This document shows, in pieces, positions 23,109 to 30,473 of a stretch of DNA of 33,917 bases. The position numbers were made by a program, and so were the translations under genes. The stretch lies in NCBI GenBank assembly GCA_947174385.1, contig CAMWIU010000008.1, forward strand, positions 1-33,917, in the 5' to 3' direction. The notes beneath the pieces were generated by a model that was not told the DNA's origin, made no database searches, and saw nothing but the letters and a program-made list of their open reading frames with translations. Each line of letters begins with the position of its first letter. The first letter of the stretch is position 1. The stretch is from an uncultured Treponema sp. (lineage in GTDB: Bacteria > Spirochaetota > Spirochaetia > Treponematales > Treponemataceae).

Positions 23109-26100
23109 TCACATTTTCTGCGCGTTCATAATCAGCATTTGCAGGCGATTTTCGATGTTCGCAAAACTCACATCGGGATCATAATCCAAAGGAAGAATTT
23201 GCGCGTCCGGAAAAAGTTCCTTGAGCCGCTTGGTAACGCCGCGCCCGATTATGTGATTCGGCAGGCAACCAAAAGGCTGCAAAATTATGAAATTGCGGCA
23301 ACCTTCTTTCGCATAGTGAATGATTTCGCCGGGAATAAGGATTCCTTCTCCCGAATCGAACGTGTGGTAAATTATTTCGTCCGACCCTTTCGCAATTTCC
23401 TTGAGACGCGCGGCGTTTCTGTAAAGCGGATGCCGCGCCGCGATTTTGTCCGTCCAAACATGCGCGATTTCAAAAAAGTAGTTCGTCATCGCCATAATGA
23501 TTTTTTCGGCGAGCGGCCGCGTAAGCGAATTTTCTTTTATCTGCGCGTTCTGTGCAAAATAATTTTTTTGAATGACATCGCTCATTCGCGCTTCGATGAT
23601 TTCAAATCCGTTTTTCTCGAGGTAAAGTTCGATGTCGCGATTCGCGCCTTGATGGAAATTCAAAAGGTATTCGCCGACAATCAAAACTCGCGGACGCAAA
23701 TTCGTCCTGTCGTATTCGACTTCGTTCATCAAGTCAATCGCCTTGGCAAAACCTTTTTTCGTCGCGCCAATTCCTTCGGAAATTCCTTGCACGATAAAAT
23801 CCATTCCTTTTTCAAAGGCAGCTTCGGTGCTTCCCGCAATTTTTTCGTAAGGCCGGATTTTCCGCAACAATTCTTCCATCACGTCGATCATCGGAAGCGC
23901 GGTCGCCATTTTCAGCGCGGTGAACATATTGAGGCGGAAACCGGGATGAAGGCGGTGGAAGTCCGCGTCGTCATTCGTAACAATCGCGACATTCTGAAAT
24001 CCCGAATCGTCCAAAGCCTTCCGCAAAAGCGCGGCGTAATGCGTAAGGCGGCAGTCGCCGATGTATTTTCCAGTGCCCACCGCCACCTGCGCATTATCGT
24101 ACTTGCCGCTTTCGAGCGCGTCCAAAACTTCGCCAATAACAATTTGCGCCGGAAAGCAAATGTCGTTGTGCACATATTTTTTTCCAAGCCGAATCGCGTT
24201 CTCGCGCCCGACAGGGAGGGGAACGGTTTTCAATCCTTGCGTCGCCATCGCCGCCGCCATAATTCTGCTGAACGCATGCGAAGTGTTCGGCACAAGGACG
24301 ATTTTTTCGCGCGCGTCTTTTTTTGTGAATTTCACTTTGTAAGGCTCAGGCAAATTCTTCACTTCGATTTTTTTGTTCAAGTCGCGCTTCATTCCAATCG
24401 TCTGCAAAAATGAGCGCACCCGAATTCGCAAAGGACCTTGCACGTCGCTTTCGTCCATTTTCAAAATGAGCGGTGACTTTCCAGAAATTTCTTTCATCAC
24501 GCGAATGATTTCGTCGCTCAAATACGCATCGTGCCCGCAACCGAAACTCACGAACTGCACGAATTCCAAATTGGGATTTTCTGCCGCCAAAATCGCCGAG
24601 CCAATCATTCGCGCGTGAAAATTGTTCACGATTTCCAAACGGCTTTTGCTCAAATCGACATTCTCAAGTCCGGGAATCGAATCCGCTGTCAAGACAGGAA
24701 TTCCTTCCTGCGTGAAAAGCTCGGAAAGCGAATGATTCACAAGCGGATCGTTTTGATACGGACGCGAGGCGAGAACTACGGCGAAACTATTTTTTTGCTG
24801 AACGTCATCCAAAATTTCCTGCGCGGCGTTTTGCAAACTTTGCTTGAAATTCGCCATGGCTTTGTCCGCATAATAAATCGCCCTGTCAATGCGGAATTTA
24901 GAAACGCCGAAATTTTTTATGAAATACGATTCGAGCTGTCTGTTGCGGTCAGTGGTGTTGTACCAGAAAAAAATCGGCGCGTCATAAGGAATGTTCCAGC
25001 GGCGCAAAGGATTGTCGGAATTTTTTATCACCCAAGAATAGCCTTTTACGATCGCGCACATGTAGCGGCTTGTTTCCTGCGAATTCTGCGATTCGTAAGT
25101 AGCTATAATCGGCATGAAAATCCTGTCAACTTTTTTCGCGGCAAGATTGCGCAAATGCCCATGCACCAATTTCGCGGGAAAGCAAACCGTGTCGCTCGCC
25201 ACCGCGCCAAGTCCGTCCTCGTACATTTTGCGCGTGCTGACATCTGAAAGTTTTACATCAAAGCCCATCGATTTTAGGAACGTCGTCCAAAACGGCATTG
25301 TTTCCCAAAACGAAAGCACTCGTGGAATTCCGATTGTGATGTTCCGCTTTTTCGCGTGACGAGAAATCCTGTAATCCTTGAACAAAAGTTCCTGCCGCAA
25401 TTTGAACAAGTCTTTCGCCTTCTGCGTCCTTTGTCCTTTGAGTTTTTGAATCACGATTTCGTCTTTTGGATCGCCGAGAATTTCGCCGCGCTCGCAACGA
25501 TTGTTCGTTATGAATTCGTTTCCGTTTGAAAATTTTACAAGCGTGCGTTTGCAATGGTTTGCACAAAACGGGCAAGGAAGATTTGGCGTCTGCGTATACG
25601 AAAATTCGTCCAGCGCGTCAAGCCCGATGAAAGTGCGAGGAACTTGCGCGGAATTCGAATTCGTCAATTTTTCTTTTGTCAAAAGCGCCGCACCAATCGC
25701 GCCCATTATTCCGGGGTAAGGAGCGCGAATCACTTGGCGGCCAGTGTATTCTTCCATCGCGCGAATCACGGCATCGTTTTGGAAAGTGCCGCCCTGCACG
25801 ACGATTCGCCTTCCGAGAGATTCGATATTCGAAACGCGGATTACTTTCGTAAAAACATTTTGGATTATCGAACGGCACAAACCCGCCATAATGTCTTCGG
25901 GCAATTTTCCGTTCCGCTGTTCGGTAACGATGCTGCTCGTCATAAAAACCGTGCAGCGGCTTCCAAGCACGGCGGGATTTTTTGAATTGAACGCGGTAGC
26001 CGCGATGTCCTCAACTTTGATTCCAAGGGAGTCCGCAAAATTTTGCAAGAACGAACCGCATCCGGATGAACACGCTTCATTCACCAAAATGTTCGTGATG

Positions 26101-27515
26101 ATTCCGCCCGAAAGCCAAATGGCTTTCATATCCTGTCCGCCGATGTCCAACAAAAAATCCACGTCGCCCACAAAATGGCTCGCGGCGGCGGCATGCGCCA
26201 CAGTTTCCACGACATGACATTCCGTGCCGAACGCCTTGTTGAAAAGCAGTTCGCCATAGCCTGTAGAACCCGCGCCAAGAATTTCCAAGCGGACGCCCTG
26301 CGCCTTGTAACGCTCGCGCATTTTTATGAGCGCGTTTTTCGCCACCAAAAGCGGATCGCCTTCGTTGCTCGAATAAAAGTAGTCGATGATTTTTTCATCT
26401 TCGTCAAGCAAAACAAATTTCGTCGTGGTGCTTCCCGAATCAATTCCCAAATACGCGCGCACACTTTCGCCCGGCGCGAAAGAATAAACTTTCGGCCTTT
26501 TTTTCGCGTGCCGTTCAAAAAAAGAATTCTTTTCTTCCTCGGAATCAAAAAAAGGTTTTGAAGAAGTGCGCTCGCCTTCTTCCATGGATTCGCAATTTTT
26601 TGACGAAGAATTCTGCGAAAGCGAATTTTGCAAAATCGAAATCAAATCATCGAGGGAATTTTTTTGTTCGAAATTTTTGAACAAATCCGAAATCGAAAGA
26701 GCCGCGCCCAAAGCGACCATCGTTTCGGGATGCTCGGGCAAAACGGAATCCCCCGCCTCAAGTCCAAGCCGCTCTTCGAAAACCCGAACGAGCTGCGTAT
26801 TGAAAGTGAGCGGACCGCCTTCAAACGCGACAGGCGGATTTATTTCCAATCCTTGCGCAAGCCCGCCGATTGTCTGCTTCGCTATCGCGTGGAACGCGCT
26901 CAAAGCGATGTCCGCCTTTGCCGTGCCCGAATTCAAAAGCGGCTGAATGTCCGTCTTGGCATAAACACCGCAACGCCCCGAAATATCGTAGACGCAATTT
27001 CCTTTTTGCGAAAGCGCGTCAAATTCCTCGATGGGCGTTTTCAAAATTGAAGCCACTTCGTCTATGAACGCGCCAGTTCCTCCCGCGCAGCTTCCGTTCA
27101 TTCGCATGTCAACGAGCTTAGGCTCGGAGGAATTTTTTTCGGCTGAATTTTCTTCGCGCGAAAAGAAAATCATTTTCGCATCCTGCCCGCCCAATTCAAT
27201 CGCGGTGTTCACTTGCGGATAAAATTTTTTGAGCGCGATGGAATTCGCCACCACTTCCTGCACGAACGGCAAATCCAATTCCAACGCCACAGGTTTCGCG
27301 CCAGAGCCAGTCATCGCGATGCGAATTTCCGCGCCATCAAAACGCGCGCGCAATTCTTCCAATGCCGTAAAAACGCTTTTCTTTTGATGGGCGTGATGCC
27401 GCTTGTATTGCGAATAAATCAATTTTTGCGCCGCACAGTCCCACACCGCAAGTTTAGTCGTCGTAGAGCCAACATCGATTCCAGCAAAAAGCACAGCGTT
27501 TTTTTCCGCATTCAT
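23109..27515 (-). CDS. Giant tandem CoA-substrate dehydratase activase (BcrAD/BadFG-type, two ASKHA domains plus DUF2229-like region)
   Basis: A 1468-aa protein from MNAEKNAVLFAG. Two ASKHA ATPase domains are fused: the first has GIDVGSTTTKLAVW, ELGGQDAKM and NGSCAGGTGAF, the second LGIDSGSTTTKFVLL, DIGGQDMKAI and NEACSSGCGSF. The Cys in each would bind a shared [4Fe-4S] cluster, as in 2-hydroxyglutaryl-CoA dehydratase activator and benzoyl-CoA reductase subunits. Next come CPFCANHCKRT and a long region with HGHLRNLAAKK and VSFGCGHDAYLSDE that resembles DUF2229 and dehydratase subunits, with further Cys residues. Known relatives occur in anaerobes with unclear substrate. The ORF-track start adds 12 residues inside the promoter. 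No dehydratase genes adjoin. Function beyond ATP-driven electron transfer is not established. Confidence 0.88.
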   Translation of the reverse strand: MNAEKNAVLFAGIDVGSTTTKLAVWDCAAQKLIYSQYKRHHAHQKKSVFTALEELRARFDGAEIRIAMTGSGAKPVALELDLPFVQEVVANSIALKKFYPQVNTAIELGGQDAKMIFFSREENSAEKNSSEPKLVDMRMNGSCAGGTGAFIDEVASILKTPIEEFDALSQKGNCVYDISGRCGVYAKTDIQPLLNSGTAKADIALSAFHAIAKQTIGGLAQGLEINPPVAFEGGPLTFNTQLVRVFEERLGLEAGDSVLPEHPETMVALGAALSISDLFKNFEQKNSLDDLISILQNSLSQNSSSKNCESMEEGERTSSKPFFDSEEEKNSFFERHAKKRPKVYSFAPGESVRAYLGIDSGSTTTKFVLLDEDEKIIDYFYSSNEGDPLLVAKNALIKMRERYKAQGVRLEILGAGSTGYGELLFNKAFGTECHVVETVAHAAAASHFVGDVDFLLDIGGQDMKAIWLSGGIITNILVNEACSSGCGSFLQNFADSLGIKVEDIAATAFNSKNPAVLGSRCTVFMTSSIVTEQRNGKLPEDIMAGLCRSIIQNVFTKVIRVSNIESLGRRIVVQGGTFQNDAVIRAMEEYTGRQVIRAPYPGIMGAIGAALLTKEKLTNSNSAQVPRTFIGLDALDEFSYTQTPNLPCPFCANHCKRTLVKFSNGNEFITNNRCERGEILGDPKDEIVIQKLKGQRTQKAKDLFKLRQELLFKDYRISRHAKKRNITIGIPRVLSFWETMPFWTTFLKSMGFDVKLSDVSTRKMYEDGLGAVASDTVCFPAKLVHGHLRNLAAKKVDRIFMPIIATYESQNSQETSRYMCAIVKGYSWVIKNSDNPLRRWNIPYDAPIFFWYNTTDRNRQLESYFIKNFGVSKFRIDRAIYYADKAMANFKQSLQNAAQEILDDVQQKNSFAVVLASRPYQNDPLVNHSLSELFTQEGIPVLTADSIPGLENVDLSKSRLEIVNNFHARMIGSAILAAENPNLEFVQFVSFGCGHDAYLSDEIIRVMKEISGKSPLILKMDESDVQGPLRIRVRSFLQTIGMKRDLNKKIEVKNLPEPYKVKFTKKDAREKIVLVPNTSHAFSRIMAAAMATQGLKTVPLPVGRENAIRLGKKYVHNDICFPAQIVIGEVLDALESGKYDNAQVAVGTGKYIGDCRLTHYAALLRKALDDSGFQNVAIVTNDDADFHRLHPGFRLNMFTALKMATALPMIDVMEELLRKIRPYEKIAGSTEAAFEKGMDFIVQGISEGIGATKKGFAKAIDLMNEVEYDRTNLRPRVLIVGEYLLNFHQGANRDIELYLEKNGFEIIEARMSDVIQKNYFAQNAQIKENSLTRPLAEKIIMAMTNYFFEIAHVWTDKIAARHPLYRNAARLKEIAKGSDEIIYHTFDSGEGILIPGEIIHYAKEGCRNFIILQPFGCLPNHIIGRGVTKRLKELFPDAQILPLDYDPDVSFANIENRLQMLIMNAQKM

Positions 27516-27522
27516 AGTTTCT

Positions 27523-27551
27523 ATTGTAATGCAAAAATCTGAAAAATTCAA
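27523..27551 (-). promoter_or_regulatory. Leaderless promoter of the activase gene
   Basis: Minus-strand TTGAAT, 17-bp spacer, TACAAT, then seven bases to the ATG at 27515. No ribosome site is present. Confidence 0.75.
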
Positions 27552-27623
27552 TCGCTTGAATGCATTTAAAAAACGGCGAGAACAAAGCGAATTTTACGCA
27601 AATGCATTTTTTTATTTTTGGTA

Positions 27624-27652
27624 TTGACATTTTTTTTCAAATGGGATATAAT
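27624..27652 (+). promoter_or_regulatory. Promoter of the tRNA-Gln gene
   Basis: Perfect consensus: TTGACA, 17-bp spacer, TATAAT, about ten bases before the tRNA 5' end. It is the strongest promoter in the window. Confidence 0.92.
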
Positions 27653-27662
27653 TGCTAAACTT

Positions 27663-27733
27663 TCCCCGATTGTGTAATGGTAGCACTTCAGATTCTGGTT
27701 CTGACTGTGGGGGTTCGAATCCTCCTTGGGGAA
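27663..27733 (+). tRNA. tRNA-Gln (anticodon CUG)
   Basis: Full cloverleaf by eye. The acceptor TCCCCGA pairs with TTGGGGA (U1-A72, as expected for tRNA-Gln, one G-U). The anticodon stem TCAGA/TCTGA carries loop TTCTGGT, giving anticodon CUG. The T-arm is GGGGG-TTCGAAT-CCTCC. The discriminator is A; CCA is not encoded. Confidence 0.93.
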
Positions 27734-27756
27734 AAAGCCGCAAGATGCGGCTTTTT
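27734..27756 (+). terminator. Hairpin with T-tract after tRNA-Gln
   Basis: AAAGCCGCA-AGA-TGCGGCTTT followed by further T, starting right after the discriminator base. It is a good intrinsic terminator by shape, yet no second promoter is seen before tRNA-Glu, so it may be leaky. Confidence 0.75.
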
Positions 27757-27859
27757 GTTTTGAAAAATTGCAATGCATTTTCCAAAACATTTGCGGGCTT
27801 TGCAGGCGAATCATTTTGCGAGCAAGGCAACGCGCGTGAAAAATCACGAAGTGATTTAC

Positions 27860-27932
27860 GGCTCCATCGAATATCGGTTTAGTTCATCGCCCTCTCAAGG
27901 CGGAGAGATGGGTTCGACTCCCATTGGAGCTA
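27860..27932 (+). tRNA. tRNA-Glu (anticodon CUC)
   Basis: The acceptor GGCTCCA pairs with TGGAGCT (one G-U), the D stem is GAAT/GTTC, the anticodon loop CTCTCAA gives CUC, and the T-arm is ATGGG-TTCGACT-CCCAT. Discriminator A; CCA is not encoded. A small hairpin AAATCAC-GAA-GTGATTT (27841-27857) sits two bases upstream and may mark 5' processing. No promoter is recognised between the two tRNAs. The stretch after it to 28091 shows no gene. Confidence 0.93.
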
Positions 27933-28091
27933 AAACAAGGCTTGTCCGAATAGCGTAGCAATGCGCGGCTAATAACAGCCCGTGACTTTGAAATTGCGTT
28001 CCTCTTTTATGAATATATACTCCTCAAAAATTAAGTCCGCAGGAAATTCGCTGGAAACTTCGCGTCATTTAGTTTAACTCCGCAGAAAACA

Positions 28092-28628
28092 TCAATTTTC
28101 AATGTCATCAGATTTTTGCAAAACGGTGAGAGCCGCCGTGACAAGCGCAAGCACTTCCTCGTCCGGCTCGAAATAGGGGAATCCTTTTTTCCGCAGCCAA
28201 GGATAAGAGCCGTTCATTATGACTTTGAAATTCTTTCCATAAAAATCAAGCATGCAGTAACCGTTCGGGGCGCTGACAAGCGGAAGCATGAAAGGCGATG
28301 TGCGTCGGGCAAAAATCCGCTCGCCCTCAATGAGAACGATGCAGCCTTGCCGCTGTCCGCGCTTGTCTCCGGGCAAGTCGAATATTGCGATCGCAACGTC
28401 GGGGCACGAAATTCCTTTATGCATAAACATTGTGCCGTCCATTCCGGGAACGAGTGCGCGGAGTCGTTCTTTGCGCGAAGGGTTCGCTTCGACCTGCGCG
28501 TAAATCCGCCGTTGCGCAAAATGCCACTGCGCCGCGCACCATGAATATGCCGCCACAAGGAAAATTGCGAACGCGACAAGCATGGCGCGCGCGGAGAATA
28601 TCATTTCTTTTTTCTCTGCTTCTTCCAT
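28092..28628 (-). CDS. Small single-pass membrane protein of unknown function
   Basis: Not recognised. The 178-aa product has one membrane helix at about residues 12-30 (MLVAFAIFLVAAYSWCAA) and a mostly extracytoplasmic or peripheral remainder with a beta-rich look (GCIVLIEGERIFARR, YCMLDFYGKNFKVIM). It starts 21 bases after the purN stop on the same strand, so it is probably the last gene of the purine operon. No clear Shine-Dalgarno precedes the ATG; an in-frame ATG eight codons later (MIFSARAML) is an alternative start. A link to purine metabolism is positional only. Confidence 0.7.
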   Translation of the reverse strand: MEEAEKKEMIFSARAMLVAFAIFLVAAYSWCAAQWHFAQRRIYAQVEANPSRKERLRALVPGMDGTMFMHKGISCPDVAIAIFDLPGDKRGQRQGCIVLIEGERIFARRTSPFMLPLVSAPNGYCMLDFYGKNFKVIMNGSYPWLRKKGFPYFEPDEEVLALVTAALTVLQKSDDIEN

Positions 28629-28649
28629 TATGACAGTTGTGCGTTTTTT

Positions 28650-29273
28650 TTAATTCGCTTTTTCGCACAGCATAAGGACGGCTTCCACAATCGCCTCGTG
28701 CTCCTTTGGCGCGATTCGCGCGTAAAGCGTTTCCACCGTGTCGCCCGGCAAGACGGGAACTTTCTTTTGAATGAGGATTTTTCCCGTGTCGCAGCCGCCG
28801 TCGGCAAAGTGGACTGTGCAGCCGCTTTCTTTTTCGCCCGAGGCGAGCACCGCGCGGTGCACGTTTTCGCCCCACATTCCCACGCCGCCGAATTTCGGCA
28901 AAAGCGCGGGATGCAAATTGATAATCCTTCCTTCGTATTCCGAAATGATTTTTCCGCTCAAAACCAAAAGCGAGCCTGCAAGCACAATCAAATCCGCGCG
29001 GAATTCTCGGCACACTTCGAGCACGGCATCGCTGACGGCGGCATTTTTTTGCTCGCGGCTCGCGTTCTGCGCGACTTCTTTTCCCATCACGGAAAAAGGG
29101 CTTTTTACGAACGCGGGAATGCCGGCGCTTTTCGCGCGCTCCAAGGCGAACGCATTTTTCGTGTTGGAACAAACCGCGACGATTTTATAAGGACAGTCCG
29201 GGGCTGACTTTTCGTAATCGATGAGAGCCTGCAAATTCGTTCCGCCGCCCGAAACCAAAACCACGACGTTCAT
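28650..29273 (-). CDS. purN: Phosphoribosylglycinamide formyltransferase (GAR transformylase)
   Basis: Transfers a formyl group from 10-formyl-THF to GAR, step three of purine synthesis. The 207-aa protein has VLVSGGGTNLQAL at the N-terminus. Its catalytic residues are Asn and His in IINLHPALLPKFGG and Asp in DGGCDTGKIL, with GCTVHFADGG in the expected place. GAGGA precedes the ATG, two bases after the purM stop. The folate cofactor ties it loosely to folP elsewhere in the window. Confidence 0.96.
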   Translation of the reverse strand: MNVVVLVSGGGTNLQALIDYEKSAPDCPYKIVAVCSNTKNAFALERAKSAGIPAFVKSPFSVMGKEVAQNASREQKNAAVSDAVLEVCREFRADLIVLAGSLLVLSGKIISEYEGRIINLHPALLPKFGGVGMWGENVHRAVLASGEKESGCTVHFADGGCDTGKILIQKKVPVLPGDTVETLYARIAPKEHEAIVEAVLMLCEKAN

Positions 29274-29275
29274 TT

Positions 29276-30367
29276 CTAGTCCTCGAAAAGCACGGCGTCT
29301 TTTTGCCCCGCGACTTCGCCTTTGGAATAAGCCACTCGCCCGATTTTGTACGCCTTCATTTCAGGAATTCCCGGCACGGAATAATTCGCGGCGTTTTTAT
29401 TGAACATTTCCAAAATCGCGTCGGCATCTTTATTTTTCACGGCAAGCACGAATCCGATTCCCATGTTGAAAGTATTGTAGACTTTCGAAACGTCCGCGCC
29501 GCGCCGAATCAGTTCGCCGAAAATCGGCGGAATGTCCCACGCATCGCGCTTTATAATAGAAATAAGCTGCTTGTTGGACGAAGCCGCCTTGGGGAACATT
29601 CGCGGAATATTTTCGTAGAATCCGCCGCCAGTGATATGCACCATTCCGTGAACGCTTTCGCGGAATTTTTTCAGCACTTGCATTACGGGCTTTACGTAAA
29701 TGCGCGTGGGCGTGAGAAGAGCCTCGCCGATTGTCTGGCCGGTTTCCTTTCCGTTCAGGACGAACGGCTCGTCAAAATTCTGCACGAGCTTCCTCACGAG
29801 CGAAAATCCGTTTGAGTGAACGCCGGTAGAAGAAAGTCCGATCAAAACGTCGCCGTCGCGGATTTTTTTCCCGGTAATCATTTCGGATTTTTCGCCGATG
29901 CCCACGCCGAATCCCGCGAGGTCGTATTTGCCTTTGTCGTAGAAGCCGGGCATTTCGGCGGTTTCCCCTCCCAAAAGGGCGCAGCCCGCCTGAAGGCAGC
30001 CTTCGCTCACTCCGCGAACGAGGTCGGCCGCCACATCCGCGTCAAGATTTCCGCAGGCGATGTAGTCCAAGAAAAAAAGCGTCTGCACGCCCGAGCACAA
30101 AATGTCGTTCACGCTCATCGCAACGCAGTCGATTCCAACGGTGTCGTATTTTTTCATTTTGAACGCGACGTCAAGTTTCGTGCCAACGCCGTCAGTTCCC
30201 GAAACCATGACAGGATTTTTTATGCCGCTCGGAACGGCGAACATTCCGTTGAACGCGCCCAAGTCCGAAAGCACGCCGGGGATGTGAGTGCGCTTCGCGC
30301 TTTCCTTGTATTTGTCCACGGCGCGATAGCCTTCTTCAACGTCAACGCCAGATTGTTTGTAGTCCAT
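29276..30367 (-). CDS. purM: Phosphoribosylformylglycinamidine cyclo-ligase (AIR synthetase)
   Basis: ATP-dependent closure of FGAM to AIR, step five of purine synthesis. The 363-aa protein shows GVDVEEGYRAVDKYK, VSGTDGVGTKLDVAF, DCVAMSVNDILCSG, LLGGETAEMPGFY and HITGGGFYENIPR, all PurM signatures. The ATG is preceded by AGGAG. It is separated from purF by 106 bases containing a long hairpin and is followed almost directly by purN. Confidence 0.97.
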   Translation of the reverse strand: MDYKQSGVDVEEGYRAVDKYKESAKRTHIPGVLSDLGAFNGMFAVPSGIKNPVMVSGTDGVGTKLDVAFKMKKYDTVGIDCVAMSVNDILCSGVQTLFFLDYIACGNLDADVAADLVRGVSEGCLQAGCALLGGETAEMPGFYDKGKYDLAGFGVGIGEKSEMITGKKIRDGDVLIGLSSTGVHSNGFSLVRKLVQNFDEPFVLNGKETGQTIGEALLTPTRIYVKPVMQVLKKFRESVHGMVHITGGGFYENIPRMFPKAASSNKQLISIIKRDAWDIPPIFGELIRRGADVSKVYNTFNMGIGFVLAVKNKDADAILEMFNKNAANYSVPGIPEMKAYKIGRVAYSKGEVAGQKDAVLFED

Positions 30368-30381
30368 TTTTTCTCCTAAAC

Positions 30382-30423
30382 AAAAAGTCGTGAGTGAAAT
30401 TTCAATTTCACGAATGACTTTTT
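30382..30423 (-). promoter_or_regulatory. Long hairpin in the purF-purM gap, possible attenuator
   Basis: Nested stems AAAAAGTC/GACTTTTT and GTGAAATT/AATTTCAC with a small internal loop. On the minus strand the structure ends in five T and lies directly before the purM ribosome site. It could terminate part of the transcripts, stabilise the upstream mRNA, or be an intergenic repeat. No -35/-10 pair is evident in the gap. Confidence 0.55.
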
Positions 30424-30473
30424 AAATTGCGCGTTAGCAACTTGTTGCCAAATCTGCTCGCGCAGAACGCATT

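Noticed and set aside
23139-24413. 424-aa plus-strand ORF opposite the activase
   Set aside because: Shadow of the activase reading frame, composed mainly of Arg, Phe and His with no motif.
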